Assembly: GCA_023333565.1 (NCBI GenBank)
Contig: JAJKFH010000383.1
Location: 62,001-126,000 of the forward strand
DNA length: 64,000 bases
Source: Puffinus mauretanicus
Lineage: Eukaryota > Chordata > Aves > Procellariiformes > Procellariidae
Direction of reading: 5' to 3'
Shown: positions 46,027 through 60,358 of the stretch, piece after piece
How positions within the stretch are numbered: position 1 is the first letter of the stretch
Layout of the letters: the number at the start of each line of letters is the position of its first letter
The notes under the pieces: model-generated
Told to the model about the DNA's origin: nothing
The model's input: the letters and a program-made list of their open reading frames with translations, nothing else
Database searches by the model: none
Position numbers and translations under genes: made by a program

Positions 46027-49000
46027 AAAGGTAGTTTAGGCTAGTTTGGCAGATTTTACCCTGAAGAAGATGAGGGTGCTTGCATGAATTCTGTTCTCCT
46101 GTCTAGATGATAAACATGTGGGAAATACATTCTTTACTTGCATCCAGCAGAGGATATCTGCTCTTGATGGGGGGCATGAGAAATTACAGCTCCCTTCAGA
46201 TAGGCAGGTTTCATACAAACAGTAGAAAAATCACAAGGCGGCATGGCTGGAAACAGACTTTTGGGGGGAGGGCTGAAATATGAAAGTACATTAACAGCCA
46301 CTGTTGACAGTATAACTATAGTTTTGTTAAAGCATTTCCCTTTCTGGGCTGAAAGGGTTAGGGTGTGGCCATTTTGGTGGGATGGAAGACTGGGTGGAAC
46401 TGAAGGGATACGATTATGGACTGGGTAACATTCGGTGAAGCTGATGGGCAAGGTAAGTGTTTAAAAAGTGGTTAAAGTAATTATGGAACCAGGTAGTTGA
46501 AATAATGGGATCGCAACTGACCCAGAATTACACGGTGAGATCTACATTAAAAACTTAACTATGTGACCAAAGGGATTTTCCCTGGGAACTCATAAAGCAA
46601 ACACAAGGCATTGAGGTAGTGATTGCTGCAGTTGCCTATATGTGACATGAGAACCAGTGAAACAAGCCACAGAAAATGGTGCTGATTAGGGAGAAACAGC
46701 CAGAGGTAGCAGTAGGAATGTGCCTCTAAGGAGAAAAAAGTAGAAGGAGCTCGTGAAGGGATTGGATATGGTACTGGCTGTCTTTGGATGAGAACCATCA
46801 AGGAAAAAGATCTCATCATTTGTTCTTACCTTGTTGCAGGTAAAAGGATGCTGTGTTGTATGTAAGCAGACAGGTTTGTATCAAAGATACACCTGATTCT
46901 ATCATCAATTTGTCCTTTTAATAGAAATAACTTTTGGGACTGGATTTTGGCTAGCTGCTGAAGACCAGAGGGACTGATTCGCAGAAAACGAAGTGTGAAC
47001 CATTTTGATTTTTTTTTCTGGTAATTTACTTGAGTAGGTCACATCTATGTGTTGGATCAATGCAGTCCCGGATACTTGCTCCAGTGTAACAAAACAAACC
47101 AAAAAAACCCCTAAAAACCAATCTAGGTATACGGTACCCTGATCTCCAGGGACAGATTTCTCCAGCCAGCCAGGCAGGCAGGGCACCACTGGAGTCTGTT
47201 CAGTCTGACGGGAACACTAAGCTCCTGAGATCAGCAGGACTAAAATTAGCTTTGGAACATTTTTTTTCTACCCTCTTGGTGTTGCTTTTACATGAAATCT
47301 GCTGCTTATTGTTATAAACAAGAAAAAAGAATTTGGGTTGAAGGCTTCCTTTTATTTCTTTTTTTTTTATGTTTTTTTTCCTCTTTTCTTAAAGAGATTT
47401 TGAAATCTCTGGTCTTTGGAATCGGAGGTAAATTGAGTTTGGGAACTAAGTAATTGGTTATGTGTTGGTCAATTTTTTCTGTCCTAGTGAAAAAAAACCC
47501 CATAACAACACCAAACACTGCTTCAGCAAAAGACATGTAAACAATCGTGACTGATTTAATATTCATATTGTATCCTTGGTGTGTGTTACAAATACTTATT
47601 TTTAAAAGCAATGGAAACCGTCCTTAGGATCCTTTTATTGTTGTCTTTGGTAACATGTGAATTGTTTGGTTGGTAGTTGTTTCTCTTCCAAGGCTGAGTG
47701 CTTCCCAGCATCTTCTGAGCAATTGCCTAGTTCTAATTTAAAGATCTTACAACACGGTTTTCTGAAAAGTGGGATTTTGTCACTCTGGCTGGGGAATAGC
47801 CGGCTTCTGGGACACATCCAAAACAGGCTGAAGGCAGTGAGGATGTTTCTATTGAAGCCTTGAATCCCAAAAGACTGTTGTATTTATATCAGCTTGAAGT
47901 ACGGAGCTGCAACACCAGCCTCGGGAATGCTCTGCATCACCACAGCTGTCACTTTCATGCTGACTTTCCTCAAGTTCTGATGTTGCTGGCCACCCAAGCT
48001 GTATCTGAAACCTTATCATTCATTTTCTTTTTCCCTCTTATTAAGCGGAGTTGTGGTAGGCTGAAGCGATTTTTCCCCTTCTAAAATGATGAGCAAAACC
48101 AAAACGACTTTTGAAATCTGAGAAACTGTTAGCATTAAAATTTCTCCCTCATTTCTTAACAGCTTAAGAGTCCTTTCTCACAAATTCCATCTGTGTTGTG
48201 CTCAGCTTTGGGGAACCCCTGTCTGAGTAGATCTTGGAGACTATCTGCAATCCCGTACTTAGTTTTCTATAATAGTTTACCACTTAAATGTAAAAGTATT
48301 TCAGGACTGAAATTTGCCTTCAGAGGACATTTAGACCCTGTGCAGATCTTTGCAGTCTTGACTGGTCTAAAATTCATACTGGTGGACCTTTGTGAAGTGC
48401 CTTTGTCTTGACCGACCCAGAGGTCTCAGTAGTCCTGGGCTTATGATTCTGGCTGCCAGCTTGCAAACTGCACAAAATTGCAGCAAGAGGAGCTATCAGG
48501 GAGCTCACGCCACTTCCCTGACTCCTGGCATGAATACATTACATTCCATTTTATATTAGTAAAATATTTATGAAGTTTTATTAACATGGTAGGAGCTCTT
48601 GCCTCTTTTACAAGAGGTAAGAATTACGAGCAGTCTGCCTTCTCTCATTTAATCTACTCTCCCATCTAGCGGTTTTTCTTTTCTCATCTGGACGTAGATA
48701 AAATCCAATAACAGGGGATATTTGTTTTGCAGTCAAAACTATCAGGGTTGGAGTCAACACTCCTGGCAGTCATTGGAAAGATTTCTTGTGCATAGAAAAT
48801 TTACGAACGCACGGAGCTGCTGGGTTCAGTAATCTAGCCTTAAAAGGTATCCAAACATTTTGTTCCCAATCAAAACACGTAATCCTGTGCAGCTCTGAGC
48901 TATTTACATCTGCTTGGTCTGTCTGGGGCTGTAACGTTGGCAATTGTATGCGTTAAGAAGGGAAAAGAGGCGTTAAATTTAGGTGTCCAGTTCACGCAAA

Positions 49001-49557
49001 TGTTTTGTCGCAGTTTCTTTTGACCCCCTGAAAAAGAAATGCAACAGTGGCATCCTGTGGCCTGAGCAGTTCATGGCAGGTGGGTCTGGTGTAGGGCAGA
49101 ATCCACCACCGAGGTCTTCCCGCACCGAGCGGGAAACGGATCAAGTTCTTTCTAAATTAGTTTACAAAAGAAGTCCACAGTATTTCAACCCGGTGCACAT
49201 TTGCAACCTGAAGTACAAAGCTATCTACTTTGCAGCAGGGGCTTTCCACCAGCTTACCTTATATTCTGCTGCTTATTTGTCTACCAAACACTTTGGTGTT
49301 TGGGACAGAGAGGATGACTTCAGTTACCCACCAAGGAGACAGGACTTCTGTGTCGCTGTCTTTGTGCTGCTGAACCTTTCCTCAGAAAAGAGGAATAGAG
49401 GAGAGGCTGCGAGTGTCCCGTTTTCAACTAACCCACAGTTTAGTGTGGCATACTTTGTCTAAAAATGAATGTTTCGGGAAAGTCCGACAAAGAGAAGACT
49501 AATAAGAGTTGTTTTCCCTTGCACCTACATCATACCCGATGCTGACTCCCACACACC

Positions 49558-49582
49558 GTGTGTGTGCATGTGTGTGTGTGTC
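49558..49582. repeat. (TG)n microsatellite, interrupted
   Basis: Alternating TG over 25 bases with one CA interruption. Confidence 0.9.
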
Positions 49583-50615
49583 TCTTGAGTTTGATTTCAA
49601 AGTCCTGGCCTTTACTTGTTTAACTTGGACAGCCTGTGATTTGCTTACCTCCTCACCAGCAGATATTGGCAGCCGTGACCACCAGGCTCTCTAAAAGCTT
49701 GCAGGCGTGCCAGAAGGCACATTAATGAGGAACATACAGGCTCACCTGCACTCCTGTGGGCAATTGTCAGGGAAACTGCTGATGGCCTCATTTTTCCCTC
49801 TTCTCCTCCCGGTTTTACAGTGACTTCTCTTCTGTAAGTGAGGAGATCTTAAGGTGGTGTCTTCCTTCCTACTTCTTACCTTCGTACGTAGAGGTGCAAA
49901 TGCTATTGAAGGCTCAGCATCAGGAAGGAGTGGGGGGAAAATGAAACAACTTTGTTCTTTTTAATTTTGCATTTTCTTGTATCCAGAAGGCTCTGCATGT
50001 TTTAGGTGATCTACCTTGAGAGCTGGAAAAGCAGAGTAGGGGCAATGATGTTGTCCTCCGCTGCCTGTGCGTGGAAGAACTTGTGAGCATTAAGTCTTCT
50101 GTTGTGTGGGAAAGTCACCATGATCCCCTTCTTGGGATGGCTGAAGCAGGAGGCAGGGAAACAAAACCAGCAGTAGGCATGGGCTTAATTGTTGCCTTTA
50201 ATAACGAGTGTGTACTCTTAAGATTTTTGTGAAATTGCCTAACTGAGCTTGCACCGCAGTTTCTTGCCAGTATTAATCCCTGGGCTGCCTCTTAAAACAC
50301 GCACATGCATGAAAACAAACAAATGCTAAGACTGGCTGTGGCTCCAGTGATGTTAACCCCTGCTCCTTTTTGTCAGTTAAACTGACAACCAAGATAAGAA
50401 GAGCCGGTGTTGGTATCGTCTCTTGCATAACAAACCACTCTCTACAAAAGAAGCAGCCTCCTGTCAAACGAATTTCCTTTACAACTGCCGAGGGGACTAT
50501 TTTTAGTTTCATCTGCCATTCTTTACTCCTTAATCATCTGGTTTGCTTTTCTCAGTTTTTCTCTCTTTTTCCCCTTCCCCGCCAGCTCCGATACCAGTTA
50601 CTGCTGATAATCTGT

Positions 50616-50639
50616 GGAGGAGGAGGAGGAGGAGGAGGG
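50616..50639. repeat. (GGA)n microsatellite
   Basis: Eight GGA units flanked by further G-rich sequence. A purine-only strand of this kind can form triplex or G-rich structures. Confidence 0.95.
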
Positions 50640-53600
50640 CGCTGGGCTCTCGGCCCTTCCCTGTAAGCACGTGTCTGCAGCAGGATGCCACCGGCCTCAC
50701 CACGTCCAGCGCAGCTCCCGCCTGTGACGGGAGGGAGCCCGCAGAGAAAGGCAAATAGACCACCCTAAATCTAGACCAGGGATGTCAAAGGCTAACAAGT
50801 AAATGAGATCAATTCTTGTCAGGAAAGGGTTTTAGCTAAGGCTGCGTTCAGAAAACGTGCTTTAAGATGCAGGAGGGAAGCTACAAATGTCCGGCGTTGA
50901 GGCAACGTCACAGGCATACTGCATCAGGCAGCGAACTCTTCATATGCCATTAGCAAAGCAAGGCCGAGCCTGGCTTTTCCACTGGAGATAAAATTAAAGT
51001 GCTTTAGGAATGATGGTGTTTATTCCGTAGGTCTTGGCTCTATGGTACTGGCTGTCTTCCCTTTTGGTCTCTTTGACCCACTGCATGTTTTTAGGCCGTT
51101 GAGCAGCAGAGCGATTCTTGTCTTCTGGCTGAGATATAAAACAGAAGTCCTGCCTATCTGTAATCCATTAGAGATTCTGTGGTGCTGTTTGCAGGAGTAA
51201 GCGTGTCTTAAGGCTTTGGTCGTTCAGGAAATAGGACTGCTTTGCTCAGTTGCACATCGTAGTTCAGTCAAGTCCATCATCCTCTGCAGCATCTCTCTAA
51301 AGCCTAATTCTTGTGGGTTATTATATATTCTATACCTTCTTCCTCCACAGTATGCAAGAGCTTCACAATAGTGAGTGGTTTTATGCCCACGGTGCTTCTG
51401 TAAGGTACAAGTTGCTGTAATACCCATTTTTATAGCTGGATTTGAGGAGCATAGAGGCAAAGTGAATAGCCCAAAGTCAAGAGGGAAGTCTCTGGCAGCA
51501 GAGGGAATTATGCCTCTGTCACCTGAGTGAACATAACAGTCCTGAAGTTAGCATACTAGCTAATGTTTTCCAGGGAAGTGCCACAATTCTCATGAAGAAG
51601 GAATTACTAGAAACGGTCAAAAGTTTTAACCTTCACTATTTTCTTAACAAACATGACTTTTCAAATGATCCAAAATGTTTGCAGGAAATGCGTGTATTTT
51701 GAGAAAGTGAAGTAAAATCTGTTGGATTCACACCAAAATGAGTTAGGTTTATAATGTAAATGTTCCCATTGGTCTCTTTTTCCCCAGTGGAAAAAAAATG
51801 AAGAAAACCTTTTGGGGAGGAAAGCAAAAAAAGGACCTGGTTTCTCAAATGAAATGAGAATACAAATGTATCGCTGATGGAAAAATAAAAACTACATTGC
51901 ATCTTCAGGCTTTCCCCTCTCCAGTCTTAGTCTTTTCTTTTTGTCTTTTGAGTATAACTGACTAGCGCAAGAGTGACCAGTCTCCTTAACCCAAAAAACA
52001 TGCACCAGCACTTTGAACAACACTCCTTAGCCAAGTAAAGTTAGAGAGAGAGAGTTGGGAAGAGGTCTTGTGACTGATGACAGCGGCTCCTTATGTCTTT
52101 GGCTGCTTTACTGTCTAATAGGATGGAACAGGGATCTCCTTAGCAGTTTTTGCTGGCTCACCGCCTTCCACTGCTTGGGTTCGGATTGCGCAGTAGCCCC
52201 CAAATTCATGCACCCATGCTGGGAGTCACCTGGTGTAATCCCAGACTACGCGTAGCAGAATTATTTGTGTGCTTCTCGAGGGCTGGTTACCCCTGCTGTG
52301 GCATACACCACTGCGCAGCCTACGGGCTGACATCAGACCGTTCCTTCTTTTCTTTTCCCCTTTATTCCATTGCTTTTGACAGTGTAACTTTTTAGTTTCA
52401 CGTTTCTTTATCACGACATTCGTGAGCTTTGTATCTGATTCTGCTCTTTTCAAGCCCCTGAATTAGATTTTGTTTTAGGAGCTGGAAGTGGGGGAAGCAC
52501 TAGAAGCAAGGTTGGTTTTGTATTTTTGAAGATGCTTGAAAGTCTGCCAGAGAGCTGTCAGGTTAGTGATGGCTTGTGACATATCAGAGCAGACAAGCGA
52601 GGTTCATAATAATTCAAGATCTGTTGAAAACCAGATTGAAACATGGCTAGCAGTGACGGCTTTTTAAAGAGAAAATTATTATTGTGGATGTTCAGACTTG
52701 TAAGTGTATTTCAGCCCTTGCTGTGGGAAGAACCTGTCATTTTAGCTTCACGTGCATCCTTTGGGTTTTGCCTCTCTCACTCAGATTTTCAGTGTTTTCA
52801 TCCCAGTTCATCTGTCACATCTCTTGCCCGGGTGCCTGGTGGGGACACTGCCCGTATGTGCCTGCACACGTGGACTCCCGGTTTCCCTGCCACCTGTGCA
52901 CGTGGAGCCTTTCTTTCAGGCATTTATCCCCTTGCTGAGTAGTCCAGTTCCCTGCCTCTGTAGGCTTTTGTTGTTCTACAAAAAGGAGCAGTTGCATCTC
53001 CTCCCGGATCAGTGGCATGAGAAGTAGCAAGAAACTTCTCGGCAGAGAGCCTAGAAAAAAATCATTTAGGTTCCACCAGGTGAAGAAGGTCTGACCTTCA
53101 AAATTTCTCACAGCATGGTAAGAGGTTTTGGGCAAAGATGTCAGGAAGAAATGAGAACTCTACTTTCAAAATGGCTATGAAATGAGAAAGCCAAAGAAAA
53201 AAGCAAATTTTCCTCTCGCACTGTGTAAAAGGCCTCTGTGCTGAAGACATCACCAGCTGAATGCATATAAGAACTCGCCAACAATCATTAAGCTCAATTA
53301 ATCTTGTTCTTGAGCCCATGATAACGTCTGTGGATTATTTAAACAAAACGATGGTGGGCAAGCAGGAGAGGAAAATTAAAGAAAAGAGGTTCTGCTGTGA
53401 ACACTCGTACCATCATCACCCAAGCGACGCTGTAATATAGAAACTGGGTCAGAGACACCCTTCCCCCTCCACACTGTCAAAGTTATTTGAGCGTCTATTG
53501 AAACCCTCACAATAGAAGAGTTTGGCTCCTGCATTCGCTAAGCAAAACTGATTCGTGTTTCTTGGTTCAGAAAAAGCTGCTGGGTAATTTTCCGTGCGAG

Positions 53601-56600
53601 TACAATGCGGCAGTTCAGCTGATCCCTGAAAGCTGATTTCTTGCTGATTTGCTTTTCGTTTAATAAGGCACCACTGCTTTTATTTAGCATTTCTAAATTG
53701 ACACGCTGAATCTGTGTTTAGAAGCCTTAAACCTCTCTCTTGCCTGTGTTAGTTTTAGGAGCTGCACTGGTAGCCTTCATTCAAAGTTCAAAAGATTGCT
53801 GTAAGTCTCTTGAGATGTCACTGGCTCTGTTGTCTTACTGATGATATAAATCTAAGTTAATTAGTTTATTTGCTTCTAGGATAATTGAATTAAAATATAT
53901 TAGTTTGGAAGTACGGCTTGGATAGATTCAAACACAGCGCTCTTCTGGACTCTTCCCACTGCCCTTTTTAATCCCATATTTGAGTTTTTCATCCTTGTTT
54001 ACAGCTGTCCCGTAGCAGCCTCAGCCTTCTGGTGTGCTCTGTCCGCTCTGGGGTTTTTGTCTTGTTTTTCTGGCTTCCTTCAGGGAGTCCCAATGGCTCT
54101 ACCTTATTGTGAAAAGAAAACCAAGCTACGCTTCATACTCATAATGACACTCTGCACAGGTTGTCGGTGAGCGCAGAACCTGGGAGTTCGGCTATCAGGG
54201 GTGACATTGTTTGGCAGTGGTCATAAGCACTTATTCCAGAGGAGACCCCAGTGAAGCGAAATAGCAGGGTCCAGAGTTTGAACCTGTTTTCTAATATTCA
54301 ATTAATACATTCTCTAATTCACTTCCCCTCCCTGCTGCCCTCAGCATGCACTTTCACAGAGTGAGCACGTGCCCTCTCACACTTTTTTCTTCGTACATAA
54401 AATGTCACTTGTTTCTTGAAAATTGCCTGACTTGATGGACAGTGTTGCCTGGAGGTGTCTGGGGGACCTACTTGGCCACAGAGCCAAGAGGACTGTTTGG
54501 GCCATGACTGCTGGGAGTTGCACGCCCTAGTAGTTATAGCGTAGTGTGTTAAGGAGGCATGCTTGGGGGTGATGGAGGAGGAGGAGAAGGAACACTATTT
54601 CCTTGCTTCCTCTGTAGCTTAGTCCACTCCCTGGACAAGGTACTTATTATTATCAAGCAACAGTGAGAACCTTTCTGCCCATTCATGTCTAGCTCAGTTC
54701 TGATTCTTCGTCTTATTGTATGTTAAAAAAAAAAAGGAAAAAAATACCCCAGTTTGTGTGTTAGTTTCAACAGTGAACATCTCTTGAGCTACCTTTCTTG
54801 AACAGGCACACAACTATCTATGTCAACATGTCTTCCTTGCATCCTCACTACCAAGAACAAGAAATAGAAATTCTTGCCATTCCACCCCATTGCCCAAGTT
54901 ATGGGACACACTCAAGAAGGGAAGCCGTTTGCACCCTGAAGTTTGATGGCAGAATGACAGACTTCTCTTGTTATCAAGGCTAATCGCTTTCCAGCCCTGT
55001 CTCTGGCAAATACTCTATCTATAATAATCAAGTCAGTGCATATGACATAGTTTTTTGACAGGACAATATTTCTTAATAATTTAGTAGCATCGCACACACA
55101 CACAAAAATAGAGTTATAATTAGCTCTCATCCCTAAAGTTGGAAGAGCTTTTCAGTTCGTTGGAGGCTGCTGGCCAATTCTCTTATCTAATTGGATGAAG
55201 TTCCTACTTTCTCCCATTTGTACGATGTCTGCTTTTACACAAACTCATTAAGTGCAGCTGTACTCAAAGTTTGTAACAACAGCCCCAGTGAAGACTAGGC
55301 AGAAGTTTAATAGCCGTTCTGTTCTCTCTTTTTCATCTGATCTCAGTCCATTTTGGTGGTTGATGTGTGCCCAAACATCTTTCCCTAGCACCTAATTCTC
55401 CCCCCTCCAGCTTTTTATTATGAATTATCTTAATAATTAGAAACCAGACAAATTGCATAAGATTCATCTGTCTGTTTTGAAACTGGAGAGTTTACAGCTT
55501 GCTTTCAAGGAAGATGGATTTAAAGCAATTACTTGTTTCTGTGAGGCATACAGAAGTGATTTTTTCCCTTCATTTTAAAGCTGGCATTAAGGTGTAATCA
55601 CATAATTGCTACACTATTCTTTAAATCTTCAGAGGCATTAAGCTGATTATACCCAAAGAATAGCAGCACCATAGTTAACATTATATTAAGCTTTGGCGTT
55701 TAGATGGAATTTTTGGCAAAATAAATACATTTAAAAAAAAAAACCAAAAATTTTTGTCAGTATGACTGCTTTTTTCTCATGTTCTTGTGTGTAATTTTGA
55801 ATTTCTACTTAGTAGCGTAGATATAGTAATTTGCCAGAACTTGAATTTGTCTTACTATATTGCGTACAAATCACATTCAAATCACATTTATGAAGAAAGA
55901 TTCACTACCTACTTCTTGCAATACAGATACATCAGTTTTAGAAGTGATTTTATAACTTCCATGGATGTTTTTCTTCCACCGGAGAACTATTCCAAGGTTT
56001 CCTGGGGACCTTCCAGCTGTACAATTTCCTTCCCTTACCATGTTCCATCTTCCCATCAAACAAGGTCGGGGAGGCTGGAGGAGAGAGGGAAACTCAGGGA
56101 AAAAGTTGTCTCACAACACTGATTGATTGTTTCATGAAGGCATTTACCTGTGACAGTAAATGCTCTTTATATAGCCCAGTGGCAGGGAGACCTGTCTGAC
56201 AAGGAGGACATTAGTCAGGGCTGGGGTCTTAAGTTACAGCTATGTATGTGCACACATCTGCAGTGCAGAAGAGGGGAGACAGCAAAGGAGAAGAGTGAGA
56301 CACCAGTGGAGGGATTCAAAGGGACCCCCTCCTAAGCCAAATTCCTATAAGGAGGGAAATCTCCTTCTGCTGGTGCCCCATCTCCTAGCATCAATACTCC
56401 CTTCAGGTTGTAGTGCTCTCCTGGCTCTGAAGGTCACCAAAGGCTTGGCCCTTACGAGGTTCACAACACCCTTAGCTCCATCTAGAATTTAAAAATACAA
56501 ACATCTTGCAAATTCCAAAGCCCGATATGAGTAGGGAGGACTCATTTTAAAAAAAAATTTAAAATTCTTCCAAAAATAAATTAAAGGGACGCCGCCTCCC

Positions 56601-59600
56601 CCCCCACCCAAACCCCCTCGCTACTGAATCCTGAGCTTGCTCTACCTTATAGTCCTCCCTCAGTTCAAGTAATCATAAAGAGGTACCAGAGCTGAACGTT
56701 TCTGTACCTGTGAGAGTATGAAAAACGAGCAGTGTTGTGACCAAGTCCCTGGTTATTGCTGTCAATAGACCTTTATGGCAGAGTTCATGTGTGCAGGCTG
56801 ATAATCAGTCTTCTCGATGACACCAACAGGTGGTTTAATTGATTGTTCTAATATAAAACTTAATCTCGGCATGAGTCACAAGTAGTTTTGACTGATAAAT
56901 GTCTTTACTTGAAAAATGAAATCTGCTACCATCTCTTGTTTTCAGATAGTTGTCTCCATCTGTAGACGTGTTCCATCATGTGCTCAGCTCCTGGTTAGAC
57001 AAATATGAAATACGGGCATTCTTCTTGTTTCCCATAGCTTTTGTTGTTTCCATTTGGGGCTGCTGCCCCACGTGTGCATAAGATAAACTTGCCTGACATT
57101 CATAAGCGAGAACATTTAGGTCTCTTCTACCCAGTAAAGATAATTTTTATAATTGACCTCTACCACCCTGTTGTCTTCTAAGTATGCAAGCTTATTTTTA
57201 TAGGAAATACTTTACGTATTAAAAGGGCTCATATAACGCTGGAACATTTGTTTTGCCAGCTACAGACATCATAGGCACATCATTAAAATGACAACGGTAG
57301 CTGCTCTGTGCTGTCTAAGTTTGTAATGTTTTGACAGAATTTAAGACATGAATGTATGTTTGTGCTACTAGTCATTGGTGAATCATACCACTTAATTGGA
57401 TGGGTCAACAAGATAAATAGATGTGGTCTTTGGGAAATGAAAATGGCTTCTTTGAGTTTGTTTGCACACTGCTTTTGTTGGAAGTAGCATTAGTTGATGG
57501 AGATTATGGAAAAAGCGGTGACTTATTTTCCTAACACTTGAGTGAGTGGTGATAGTTGTGGGAGGATGTGATGACAGAAGAAAAGCGGGTTTTAATTTTG
57601 GTTTTGAAGTGGGTGGGGGTGGGCAAATGGATACTCAAGACACATTAATGAAGTTATGTTGACAACTGTTAAGTGTGAAGTCTGTCATGTATCTCACTGC
57701 AATGAATGTGTCTTTATGAGCAAACTGTGTTGGAGACATCTGTGCAATTGTCAGCTGTAATTAAAGAAAAGGATGATTCGGCAGTGGACATACAGTTGAA
57801 AATGAAGGACAGTTTGTTTTTTTTTTACGTAGGTGTATATACTCCTGTTTGCCGAAAGTGACCTATTTTTTGACTGGCTAGTTCTTTCCAAATAACTACT
57901 GAATCGAAAAAATTAATTGAACCAGGGTCTTTCGGTTTTTTAATAAATTTTCTCCTGTAGGAGAGAATTTGAACATTTTAGGGGAAGCAAATGGAGACTT
58001 TTTGATCATGTCCCTATTGGTGGCATTCTGGATATGCATAGAGAAATTACTTCCAGAAAGACTTGGGAAATCATGAGGTAAAATGTCACTTGTCAAGCGT
58101 GCAAAATAAGTAAAGAAACTGATACCGCTTAGACCAGAGTACATCTGTGTTTGCACGTGTTGTGCTCACTGGTGATACATGTCGCAGCTGTGTGTCATGT
58201 TCCATTTTCCTAATACCGTTCTGACTGTATCACGGGTTTTGGTGTTGCTTTCAGAGGGGCTTGCAAGTATTGTAAAGGGACAGCTGGGGTTTTGTCCTCA
58301 TAAGGGATGAGCCGTACTTGGGATAGCTTTTTTGGGGGGGATGGGATTTTTTTCCAGCCACAGAGCTTCCCACCACAATCAACTTGAACTAAAGAAAAGT
58401 AAAGATATTTGAAGAAAGATCCGTGCTTTTCTCAGGTAGTTGAATAACCTTGTGTAGCAGTTAAAGCTGTTCCGCAGCTATCAATGGCTCCGCTTCCAGT
58501 GCAAGTACTAAAATATCTCTTCCTAGCTCCAGCTGATATTAATGGGAGTTTCCCAGTAGATGGTGATGGCAGTATTCTCGAGTTGGTAGCGTGCTCTGAA
58601 AAGTGTGTGATGTGAAGAGGAGCCTAGAGTTATCTGAACCTGGGATGCTGTCTCATCTCTTGTTGGAGGTAGCTGTATAGTTTTTTTCCTTTTATACTTC
58701 CTGAATACCTTTTATGACCTCTGGACTGGCCTTCCTTTCCCCCCCCCCCATCTTGGCAGAAAACAAGGAAGCAGCCGCAAAGTAACAGGATTGACATCTT
58801 CCAGAACTGGAAGCTGTGAGTTGGATGTAACTGGAAGCAGTGCTCTTTGTCCCTGGTTAAAGATTGATTTTATGTCCCTAATGAAAACACTGGGACAATT
58901 CATTGTGCTGATTTAGGTGGTCAGTGGCTAGAGTGAAGGGCTTATTAGATACCTTCTCTGTGAGATGGAGGAGTGAGGAGGAGCTGAAAATGAGCACCTT
59001 TGTTTAAAATACATCTGTTTCTTTTCCACGGCCACGTTTTTTAAGTGTAAAATGTAAAGCTTCTTTTAGAGCTGTGTGTTGGAGGAAGCTGTGCCTGCTG
59101 CTAGCAGTAAATGAGTTACTTAATGGGAAGAATGTTTGCAAAGCCTGGAGAGAAATAACAGCTGCTTTTTTAAGTGCAAAAAAAAACCCTATAACATTTC
59201 AAAACTGTGGCGAGATCAGGGATTTTTTTTTAAAGGCCTGGATGAAAGGAAATTAGTAATGTGTAGGGGGTGCTGAGTGGCCCAGGCACCTCACCTGTTT
59301 TATTCCTAGCTGTGGAGGGAATTCGAAGTTGGACGACGCCAGATGGAAAGCAAACCCAGAGCCACATGAACTACTAGCCAGTTTCCTTCAGCAACATTAA
59401 TTTACAGTCTCATGAGAGAACACCTTGGTTTGCTGCCAGTTTTGGCTTCAAGCGAAATTATCGGAGGACAGAGCAGTGCAGGCAGCGGTCCCTTTCAGGC
59501 CACGCCGTCTGGGCGGTGGAGCAGACGGCACAGGCTGCTGGCTGGGCTCTGCCGAAAGCATTACAGAGTACGTCTGCGCCCCGGCTCCCCGCTGAAAAGC

Positions 59601-60086
59601 AACATTAATTATACTGCAGCACTGTGGCTTCTCCTTCGCCTGCCGGGCGTATTACAGGGTGCTGGCATCTTTATGCTATGAAAGTGGGCTTGCCAAAACT
59701 TGTGTTTTGAGGTTGGTTGACGTGTTTTGCGTTGCTGGGTCCTGCCGGTGGGTTCCTCTGCTGTTCGGAGGGAGGGGGCAGAGGGTATGGCACAGGACGG
59801 GAAGAGGGGCTGTTTAGCCAAAGTCGCTTTGATTTGCTGTTTGCAGTGCTGCGGGATCATGTAGTAACAGGTATGGAGGCGTGATGCCTCTCAGCATTTT
59901 GCAGTGATACCGTCTTGAAGGAAGTGCATTTCCAAACTGCCTTGTCGCCTGTTATGGTGTCTCATGTGGCACTTGGGTTCACTTTCCAATCTCCCGCTGT
60001 TTTCTTTCCGAACTATCCAGGAGTCACAGTGTCAATTTATTTATTTTTAATAGTTCTAGGTGCTGTTAAGACTTGAAATGTGTAAG

Positions 60087-60358
60087 TTGTGACAGGACAA
60101 GGGGCAATGGTTCAATCTGAAAGAGGGTAGGTTTAGACTGGACCTAAGGAAGACTTTTTTTATGATGAGGGTGGTGAAACACTGGAACTGGTTGCCCAGA
60201 GAAGTTGTGGATGCCCCATCATTGAAAGTGTTCAAGGTCAGGTTGGATGGGGCTTTGTGCAACCTGATCTACTGGAAGGTGTCCCTGCCCATGGCAGGGG
60301 GGTTGGACTAGATGATCTTTGAAGGTCCCTCCCAACCCACACCATTCTCTGATTCTGT
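60087..60358 (+). mobile_element. CR1 LINE 3' end (5'-truncated copy with intact 3' terminus)
   Basis: Matches the CR1 3' region: gacaggacaaggggcaatgg, then tggaactggttgcccagaga, then aggttggatggggctttgtg and ggttggactagatgatcttt. It ends in the octamer-type repeat ATTCTCTG ATTCTGT at 60344-60358. Severe 5' truncation is normal for CR1. Fairly low divergence makes this the youngest-looking of the three copies. There is no obvious target-site duplication, as expected for CR1. Confidence 0.95.

Larger units (their letters stand above)
44620..60086. other. Gene-poor interval right of the MARVELD3 promoter
   Basis: About 15.5 kb without a recognisable exon. It contains a 16-bp tandem repeat (45974-46026), a TG microsatellite (49558-49582), a GGA microsatellite (50616-50639), C-rich runs at about 56596-56605 and 58740-58749, and AT-rich sequence at about 55.2-57.7 kb. 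In mammals this side of MARVELD3 leads to TAT after tens of kilobases. I looked for TAT motifs such as CSQAID, NPSNPCGS and WLVPGWRLGW and saw none. The longest open frame (48983-49462) starts at GTG and resembles nothing known to me. Confidence 0.65.

Noticed and set aside
48983..49462. 159-codon + strand frame, the longest in the right-hand interval
   Set aside because: It begins at GTG, not ATG, has no recognisable domain, and similar lengths are expected by chance in 64 kb read in six frames. A protein search and cross-species alignment would settle it.
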